NCBI GenBank assembly: GCA_016711125.1
Contig: JADJTQ010000006.1
Span: 248,001-312,000 of the forward strand
DNA: 64,000 nucleotides
Direction: 5' to 3'
From: Saprospiraceae bacterium
GTDB taxonomy: Bacteria; Bacteroidota; Bacteroidia; Chitinophagales; Saprospiraceae
Made by a program: the position numbers and the translations under genes. The notes beneath the pieces are model-generated. The model was not told the origin of the DNA, did no database searches, and saw only the letters and a list, made by a program, of their open reading frames with translations. This document shows positions 58,558 to 64,000 of this stretch, in pieces (the first letter of the stretch is position 1; each line of letters starts with the position of its first letter).

Positions 58558-59160
58558 CTACTTGTACCGATCATTCAAACCTATACCTGCATGGATCATG
58601 GGGATGATCTTTTGCAAACGTCTATTCTTGGTGCTTTCCTGTTTAGCGGTTTCGATGTACTCGGCAAAATCTCTTTTTTTTGAAAGATTGAGTTGATCAA
58701 AAGCGCTTTTGAGCGCGAGATCGTGGTTCAATGCCTCTTTTAAATAACGAGGGATATGTAGTTCTTTATTTTTATCTGCTTTAATGACTCTGCCCGCCTG
58801 TTGATTTATGATGGCCTCTTTTAGATACATTTTTAGCACTTTCTGGGCGATCTCTTTCTCATGATTAAATCGAATCTGTCGCATGGCCTTGGTTTTGCCT
58901 TCCTGCGCAGTGACTAGTATATTATTGGGATCAGATAGGAGTCCTCCCTGAAAAAAAAAAATCCCCCCAACCCTTTTTTGGCTCCCCTTCTGTCCATTTT
59001 TTTTCTTTTTTCCCTTTGGGGGGGGGGGTTTCCCTTTTTAATTCTTCTTTCAGTCTAGCATGATCTTGCGTAACTGTTCCAGAGCAGGTATCCATTGAGG
59101 ATGTTTGCTCAGGTATTTTTTTAGAATTCCGGCAGACCAGAAGTTAAGAGCGCGCCAATA
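58558..59160 (-). CDS. YdeI/DUF1801-type protein with corrupted centre
   Basis: The clean frame 58558-58884 is only the C-terminal part (RQIRFNHEKEIAQKVL, ELHIPRYLKEALN, DFAEYIETAKQESTKNRR). Upstream, on the same strand, KTKAM and GGLLSDPNNILVTAQEG precede it in frame. Further up lies LKKYLSKHPQWIPALEQLRK, then IMLD, a DUF1801 N-terminus. Between them the expected forty or so residues are replaced by homopolymers (58951-59040) through which no frame reads. The family is known as YdeI/bacteriocin-protection-like; function unclear. The 5' end is unresolved, beginning at or just inside the stop of the TfoX-N gene (59163). Broken most likely by bad consensus. Confidence 0.7.
58951..59040. other. 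Implausible homopolymer-rich stretch, probable assembly error
   Basis: Ninety bases made almost wholly of runs: A11, C6, T6, C4, T8, T6 and finally G11. Nothing like it occurs elsewhere in the window. It sits exactly where the conserved middle of a YdeI-type protein should be, and traces of the expected codons (GAAGAATTAAAA...GGAAAC) can still be seen around it. I read it as low-quality consensus rather than biology. Confidence 0.8.
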
Positions 59161-59487
59161 TTATTTCTTTGTTTTCGTGGCAACTTGAAATGCTTTGCCG
59201 GCCCACTTCTTTAATTCCGTTTTATCTTCGATGACTTCCAAAGGCACTTCCCAATATGGCATCCCTTTTTTCTTCGAATCATTCTGATAAGGAGTCATTC
59301 CTCTTTTTTCAAAATCATTTTGATTACTATCATCGACCTTCAGTCGAAAAGTATTACCACCGATCATGGCAAACATTAATCCGTCTTTAAAAAAGCCAAT
59401 TCCGCCAAACATTTTTTTAGTTTCGAATGGAGCGAAATTACTTAGCTGGTCATTGATGTAATTGACAAATTCTTCTTTAACTGCCAT
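59161..59487 (-). CDS. TfoX N-terminal-domain protein (second copy)
   Basis: 108 residues. ATG 59487 gives MAVKEEFVNYINDQLSNFAP; the earlier start adds an unrelated tail. TfoX-N words: FETKKMFGGIGFFKDGLMFA, then MIGGNTFRLKVDDSNQNDF and MPYWEVPLEVIEDKTELKKW, ending AGKAFQVATKTKK. It is of the 'YdhH/Sxy-like' short type, with the Tyr-Trp-x-Val-Pro segment that is common in Bacteroidota. Immediately followed on the same strand by the corrupted YdeI-type gene. Both proteins belong to small cytoplasmic families often found near one another, so this is a likely two-gene unit. Function unknown. Confidence 0.85.
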   Translation of the reverse strand: MAVKEEFVNYINDQLSNFAPFETKKMFGGIGFFKDGLMFAMIGGNTFRLKVDDSNQNDFEKRGMTPYQNDSKKKGMPYWEVPLEVIEDKTELKKWAGKAFQVATKTKK

Positions 59488-59540
59488 CTCGTTATTTTTC
59501 GTTGGTTTGTAATTTACGATATTTAAATGGGATAGCAATC

Positions 59541-59724
59541 TGGGATCCTGAAGCCCGTAAGTATTCTGGAACCCTTACCCAAGCACTCCAGGATCGGATC
59601 GAAAGCCATCTCCTATAAAATAATCTCGATTTACGATAACCTCTCCCTCCTAAACAATTTTAATCCATGTCCGCTCCAGGATCGCTAGCTGGGATCCTGA
59701 AGCCCGTAGGGATTCTGGAGCCCC
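59541..59724. repeat. Two direct repeats TGGGATCCTGAAGCCCGTA...
   Basis: TGGGATCCTGAAGCCCGTA is followed by (A/G)G(T/G)ATTCTGGA(A/G)CCC at 59541-59574 and 59690-59723, about 149 bases apart. The two 34-base units differ at three or four positions. Shorter CTCCAGGATC words lie between and before them. Non-coding, upstream of the GH20 promoter. Confidence 0.65.
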
Positions 59725-59762
59725 TTAGGAATCGGAGACGGAACTGACATTCCTCATTCTTC

Positions 59763-59793
59763 TTGAATAGATCGATTTACCGAAGTATCTTTG
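59763..59793 (+). promoter_or_regulatory. Promoter of the GH20 gene
   Basis: TTG (59763-59765), 20 bases, then TATCTTTG (59786-59793), an exact TAnnTTTG box with normal Bacteroidota spacing. Transcription would start near 59800 and the ATG is at 59829. This rules out the in-frame TTG at 59763 as the translation start. Confidence 0.65.
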
Positions 59794-59828
59794 AAACAAT
59801 CGTTTTCTTTCTAATAAATCGTTCGATC

Positions 59829-60940
59829 ATGACCAAAAAATATATTCTGCTGCTCGTTTCCTATGCTGTTGTTGCTTCTTGCCTTGCCCAAAGCAGTCTG
59901 GACTCCATCCTTCCGGTGCGAGGTCTTTGCATCGCAGCACCCTCGCCAGATGGAATAGACCCATTTATCGACTTTATCAATAAAGATTTAGTCCCCCGAA
60001 AAATCAACACCTTGGTACTTAGAGTAGACTTTCGGTATCAGTACAAGTCTCACCCTGAACTTGTGGCCGACAATGCGCTTTCAACGAGTGATATAAAGAA
60101 ATTGGTGAGGACTTGTCAAGCTGGTGGCATTCAACTGATTCCGCAAGTCAATCTGCTCGGTCATCAGTCCTGGTCTACCAATGTGGGAAAGCTTCTTGTA
60201 GAATACCCCCAGTTTAATGAGACTCCTTATGTGCCTCTCGATAAAGAATTGACGTGGCCCAATGAATGGGGGCTCTATTGCCTCAGCTATTGCCCACTGC
60301 ATCCGGATGTGCATAAGATTGTATTTGAAGTCGTCGATGAAATCATGGACGCATTTGAAGCCAAAGCGTTTCATGCCGGTATGGACGAGGTATTTTATCT
60401 GGGCGACGATAAATGTCCCCGTTGTCAGGGTAGAGATAAAGCGGAATTATTTGCGGGTGAACTAACCAAAATTCGAAACCACCTGGCGCTCAATGGCAGA
60501 GAGCTGTGGATTTGGGGTGATCGACTAATTGATGGTAAAACTACAGGTATCGGTCTTTGGGAAGCCAGCTACAATAATACCCACCGGGCGATTGATATGA
60601 TACCAAAAGATGTGGTTATCAATGACTGGCATTATGAACGCCCAGACCCCACGGCTATCTATTTTGCCTAAAGGGATTTAAGGTGATTACCTGCCCCTGG
60701 CGATTTCCGGATGTGACCATAAAACAATTAAATCTCATGGTTGATTCCAGGAAAGATGCCACTAAAGCCGTGAAAGATAATTATCAGGGGATGATGCATA
60801 CAGTGTGGACGAGTGCTGAAAATGCTTTGGATGAATTCTATGGCCGCAAAGATGCCAACAATGAAAGGAGAGGTGGTAACTGGGTAGAAGCTTTCAAAGC
60901 CATGTGTGATGAGTTTGGAAAACTTGAGATGGCTAAATAG
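59829..60940 (+). CDS. Glycoside hydrolase family 20-like (beta-N-acetylhexosaminidase), one frame break
   Basis: ATG 59829 gives a signal peptide (KYILLLVSYAVVASCLAQ). The TIM-barrel words are typical of GH20: INTLVLRVDFRYQYKSHPEL, LVRTCQAGGIQLIPQVNLLG, then HQSWSTNVGKLL, and the catalytic Asp-Glu pair in AFHAGMDEVFYLGDDKCPRC. Then IWGDRLIDGKTTGIGLWEAS. The frame stops at 60671 after PTAIYFA. One missing base near 60669 would join it to KGFKVITCPWRFPDVTIKQL, ending at 60940. The length of about 371 residues is short for GH20: the N-terminal GH20b domain is absent, as in the short secreted members. It likely releases terminal N-acetylhexosamine. Confidence 0.85.
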
Positions 60941-61247
60941 TGGTCAATGATTTGAGGAGGCAGATCACCTTTGGGAGTGGTATTGATTTTTTGGATCAAA
61001 GAAGTTATCGGTTTAAGGTTGACCTACTGGTTTTCTTTTTGCGAACCAATTGAGATGTGATCTTTTCGATCTCTTTACAGAGCAGTCAATTAGGACTCAA
61101 CAAAGTATTTTTTAGCAAAAAATAAATGGGGCACTCGGTGATATCTTGAGGATCGGACTTTTTACCGTCTTAATACCTTGGTCTTCCAGTACATAATTTG
61201 ATGATTTGAAAAATCAGGCGATTCGACTAAATTATGATTTTCCTCAC
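60941..61247. other. Intergenic, no gene seen
   Basis: AT-rich, closed in all frames. Lies between convergent genes, but I see no stable stem with a T-tract. A TTTTTTAGCAAAAAATAAA stretch (about 61109-61127) is only a weak hairpin. Confidence 0.4.
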
Positions 61248-61485
61248 TCACGACTTGTCTGGTATCTCACTATGTATTTCGATGCTAATGTCATCGAGTT
61301 CGATGATGTCTCTCGATCTTAATTTTTTTCTTTTTCGAAATTCCAGCTCTCCGGAGTTTGACTAAACCATCTTCGACCATCAACTTAGCATGACCCCCAG
61401 TTTGTGTTATCTGCTTAAGTTTCAAGAGCTTTACCAACTCTATAAATTCATCGGTCGGTCTTAGTATAAAATGATCTTCTATCAT
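61248..61485 (-). CDS. S4-domain RNA-binding protein (YbcJ/RNA-binding S4 type), one frame break
   Basis: A short S4 protein of about 78 residues. From ATG 61485: FILRPTDEFIELVKLLKLKQ, then TGGHAKLMVEDGLV. The given frame then drifts. Removing one A from the gene's A-run (61357-61359) gives NSGELEFRKRKKLRSRDIIE, then LDDISIEIHSEIPDKS, with stop at 61248, a perfect S4 end. The 238 bases equal 79 codons plus one, as expected for one surplus base. S4 proteins of this kind bind structured RNA, likely rRNA or a ribosome; the specific role is unknown. Confidence 0.85.
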
Positions 61486-62213
61486 GACAATCTCATCTAT
61501 TCTTTATGCTTAAGTCAGTTTCCTTATCAAGGGTTTAATTTTTGCCGAAATATTTTCTGATTCGATATGGTTTATAAGAAACGCTTCGTCCTATTATATA
61601 GGCTTTTTTATGCGGCGTCAATTAGAAGTTCAAGCTACGCAAAATAAAGGGGCCATGATGAATAATATGCTTAGTTGTTGCTTCGTGAAACTTTTTGGTA
61701 AAAATTAGTCAAGACATTTCTATGCTTTCTCAACTAGTGAACTAGAGGAGACAATTCTTCTCGGAACTTCTTGCAGATAATAATAAATTAGGAATGAGCC
61801 AGAGAAGCATCAACAAAATCTAGAATGGAATCTAAATCGGATTTATAGAATCGGAAATGAAATATGACACCCTCGCCCCTATCAGATTTCGTTTTTGGAT
61901 GTTTTCTATTCCACCATTAAATATGGCGACGACCCAATTGTATTAATTGACCATAACTGGCAGGTATTGCTGAAGTGCATGGAATAGAATTCCGTCCAGC
62001 CTGGTTAATTGATGCAGAGTAAAGTTAAATTAAAAAATCAATGCACATATTTTACTGCTAAATTTTAATATCAAGCTGGGTACGTAGCTAAATTGAAAAA
62101 CAAAAAGTTGGAAGACACATTTCGTCAGCCTACATTTTGGCAATACCATGTTACAAGCATGTGCTTCCCTGCTGTCGTGCTAAAATTATCATCAAGCTTT
62201 GACTCAAGCTGAC
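61486..62213. other. Gene-poor region
   Basis: 728 bases without a recognisable gene on either strand; frequent stops, AT-rich. There are no repeat families of the kinds described elsewhere in this window. A decayed gene cannot be excluded. Confidence 0.45.
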
Positions 62214-62838
62214 TTAATACATAATCCGCACAGTCTTACGCAAAAATGTTTTGGTGGATAATTGCTTCAGCAAAAAGTAAGCTACATCTGCCCGTGACAT
62301 GGTTGGCAGTATAGAAGTTGCTTTAATAGCTTCCCCGCTTCGGCACAATCCTTTCTTTAAGCCATTGTTTAATTTGGGTGGTCGAACAATTGTGAATGAT
62401 AATAAGCTTGAATTAATTAGACTTTCTTTTTCTTCATGATCTGCAATTTCGTTACCCACAATTCGTGAGATAATATTTTTGGTCATAAAGTCTGCATCAC
62501 TGCCTCCTCCCACCCCCAAAAGCGACAAATAGATAAACCTTTTTACGTTTTCCTTCTCCATTGCCTTAATGATGTTTCTAATTCCTTCAACAACTACAGG
62601 GTCTTTTTTTAATGGTTTTGAAACTCCAAGGACTGATAATACAGCGTCCTGGTTTTTTATGACGTTTTCAACAACTGCATAGTCGACAACATTACCCTGA
62701 ATGATTGTGAGCTTTTCGTGGGTTTCATTTAGTTGTTCAGGTGTTCTCACAAAAGCTGTCACAGTATGCCCTACGCTTAATGCCTGCCTGACCAGTTCCT
62801 TGCCGGTTTTACCAGATGCACCGAAAAAGAATATTCAT
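62214..62838 (-). CDS. NAD(P)-binding atypical SDR (NmrA-like) protein, one frame break
   Basis: ATG 62838 begins MNILF, then GASGKTGKELVRQALSVGHT, the Rossmann dinucleotide motif, once one A is removed from the run 62824-62828. The open frame otherwise starts at GTG 62762, without the cofactor site. Then VTAFVRTPEQL, LTIIQGNVVDYAVVENVIKN, QDAVLSVLGVSKPL and VKRFIYLSLLGVGGG. The 625 bases equal 208 codons plus one, as expected. Such proteins are NAD(P)H-dependent reductases or redox sensors of the NmrA/HSCARG kind; the substrate is unknown. Just downstream of the acyl-CoA-dehydrogenase-like gene on the same strand. Confidence 0.85.
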
Positions 62839-62892
62839 ATTGAAAGTTTCTTTAGTCAACTTATATACAGGTTAGTTGATAGCAATCGGCTA

Positions 62893-64000
62893 TCAAAAAA
62901 TTATAGTTTCAAAAATCAGTACTGGTAAGTCGGGTTGAAGGCCTAAATAAACCTGGGCCACTGTTTCATAGCGGCTGTCGTTGACAAAGCCATGCTGCCT
63001 GATGACCTGTGCATCAGTGAAATAATGCGATAGTTTATTTCGATTATAAATGGCACTACTTCCTGCTGCAGAATAAACCATGTCAACCGCCTGTAGGCAA
63101 GATTGGTTGGTATGACAGGCAGCCAGGAGCAGCCCTGCTTTTTCATCCAGTGAAATTTCTTGACCGGCAATGACTTTACTCCAACAGGTCGCAATCGTAT
63201 CATGCAGGTATGCCCGTGATGAACGCACGAGTGCTTCGGCCATGCCCAGTTTCCGTTGCACCACGCCTCTTTCCCTTAGTGGCACCATGGACCCGAATGA
63301 TGTTTTCTTTGATGCAAGTATCTTCAATTCTTCGATGGCATTGGTAGCAACTGCCATTGCTACGGGGGCCACGAGGCAGGCTACACTAGTGCCAATAGCC
63401 GGGAACTTATAAAGCGTTGCTCCGTAATACTTATTGTGTTCCAAACCTGGTATCAATGGAAATAAACGGTGGTCGGGTACGAACACATCTTTTGCCTCCA
63501 CATCATTGCTGTCGGTCGCTTTCATACCTAATGTGTACCAAGTATCAATGATCTCGCAATCATCAGGCTTCAATAGCACTCCAATTATCTCTGGGATACC
63601 ATTGTTCATCTTTGGTTGCCCGTTTTCAAATACCATTGCCGTAACAAAGATCCAGTGTGCTTCATGCACATTACTGGTTAACGGACTTCTGCCGTTGATG
63701 AGGTACCCGCCTTCACCCTTCATGGCCATCATCGGCGGATGAAAAGCACCTGCGATCAAAGTATCAGGCCCATTCTTATAAATCTCATCAATTCCTTTAG
63801 CAGGTAGCGTTCTGAACCACCAGGTGGCAACATTGGCCACCATCATTGACCAGCCCGCTGCAGTATTGTGCCGGGCAGTTTCTTCCACAAGCTTTGCCAC
63901 GGTAAGCGGATCAGTCTCCGATCCTCCCAATGCCTTGGGCATGAAGAGCCGGTGCAGTCCTTCCTTACGGAGTAAATCAATTGTTTCGGGAGAAAGCCTC
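62893..64000 (-). CDS. Acyl-CoA dehydrogenase-like flavoprotein, 5' end beyond window
   Basis: The frame is open to the window edge. Before the Met at 63942 it reads RLSPETIDLLRKEGLHRLFM, so the gene is partial at its 5' end. About 370 codons are present. FMPKALGGSETDPLTVAKLV, then EETARHNTAAGWSMMV, GGYLINGRSPLTSNVHEAHW and WYTLGMKATDSNDVEAKDVF are typical of the acyl-CoA dehydrogenase superfamily, specifically the group of flavin monooxygenase/dehydrogenase-like members (HsaA/DszC type). The C-terminal helical domain has AVDMVYSAAGSSAIYNRNKL and RHG-like IRQHGFVNDSRYE. The absence of the usual catalytic Glu region makes monooxygenase or another role as likely as acyl-CoA oxidation. Confidence 0.85.
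   Translation of the reverse strand, partial: RLSPETIDLLRKEGLHRLFMPKALGGSETDPLTVAKLVEETARHNTAAGWSMMVANVATWWFRTLPAKGIDEIYKNGPDTLIAGAFHPPMMAMKGEGGYLINGRSPLTSNVHEAHWIFVTAMVFENGQPKMNNGIPEIIGVLLKPDDCEIIDTWYTLGMKATDSNDVEAKDVFVPDHRLFPLIPGLEHNKYYGATLYKFPAIGTSVACLVAPVAMAVATNAIEELKILASKKTSFGSMVPLRERGVVQRKLGMAEALVRSSRAYLHDTIATCWSKVIAGQEISLDEKAGLLLAACHTNQSCLQAVDMVYSAAGSSAIYNRNKLSHYFTDAQVIRQHGFVNDSRYETVAQVYLGLQPDLPVLIFETIIF

Noticed and set aside
56137..59487. Competence (tfoX/sxy) locus
   Set aside because: Both proteins have only the N-terminal domain and no com genes are near.
1..64000. Widespread programmed frameshifting as a trait of this lineage
   Set aside because: The shifts are +1 and -1 in about equal number, lie in different homopolymers and lack shared stimulators. 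Only prfB has a full recoding signal.

Overview
The window looks like a chromosomal stretch of a Bacteroidota bacterium, probably of the Saprospiria or a related class. The evidence is: a DUF1800/DUF1501 pair with a C-terminal type IX secretion sorting domain, an ECF sigma/FecR pair, a TPR-histidine kinase-receiver-AraC hybrid regulator, many lipoproteins and secreted enzymes, and -7 boxes of the TAnnTTTG type. The genus cannot be read from this sequence. I see no rRNA, tRNA, CRISPR array, transposase or phage module.

Layout. 1-6.9 kb: end of a secreted protein, aldo/keto reductase, two unknown lipoproteins, a tannase-like esterase and a decayed acyl-thioester-hydrolase-like gene. 6.9-14.5 kb: repeat-rich spacer, then the minus-strand set nrnA, FKBP lipoprotein and prfB (with a genuine programmed +1 frameshift), then ndk, a lipoprotein with three zinc-ribbon-like repeats, an acetyltransferase-nitrilase fusion and an OmpA lipoprotein. 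14.8-25.3 kb: beta-helix protein, a methyltransferase/ATP-grasp fusion, a small outer-membrane barrel, a membrane protein, a 2-hydroxyacid dehydrogenase, a dead GNAT gene and a Tat-exported Gfo/Idh/MocA oxidoreductase. 25.5-32 kb: glpK-glpD, ECF sigma/FecR and a fatty-acyl-CoA ligase. 32-40 kb: DUF1501/DUF1800, a vanadium-haloperoxidase-like lipoprotein, DUF3500 and a sulfatase. 40.6-54 kb: TPR protein, sodium:solute symporter, a quinoprotein-cytochrome-DUF1080 fusion, a small membrane protein, a diheme cytochrome, a SnoaL-like protein, the hybrid regulator, GNAT, esterase and an S74-chaperone surface protein. 54-64 kb: a second symporter, palindromic repeats, TfoX-N proteins, a MITE-like element, an S10 peptidase, a GH20 hexosaminidase, an S4 protein, an NAD(P)-binding protein and an acyl-CoA-dehydrogenase-like protein running off the edge.

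How the genes work together. The set suits a heterotroph that takes apart sugars, sulfated glycans, plant esters and glycerol at its surface. The most suggestive block is 41.5-51.3 kb. There a sugar-type symporter, a protein fusing a PQQ beta-propeller, a heme c site and a 3-keto-disaccharide-hydrolase (DUF1080) domain, a membrane-anchored diheme cytochrome and a hybrid regulator lie together. They could form a periplasmic route that oxidises a glycoside and then cleaves it; this is inference.

Data quality. At least fifteen otherwise well-conserved genes are broken by single-base gains or losses, most of them in homopolymers, in both directions. The stretch 58951-59040 is an implausible string of homopolymers inside a gene. 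I read these as consensus errors, so the split genes are annotated as one gene each. Two loci (the AT-rich hydrolase at 5.9 kb and the GNAT at 23.2 kb) carry in-frame stops as well and look like real pseudogenes. The prfB shift is real because it has the full recoding signal.
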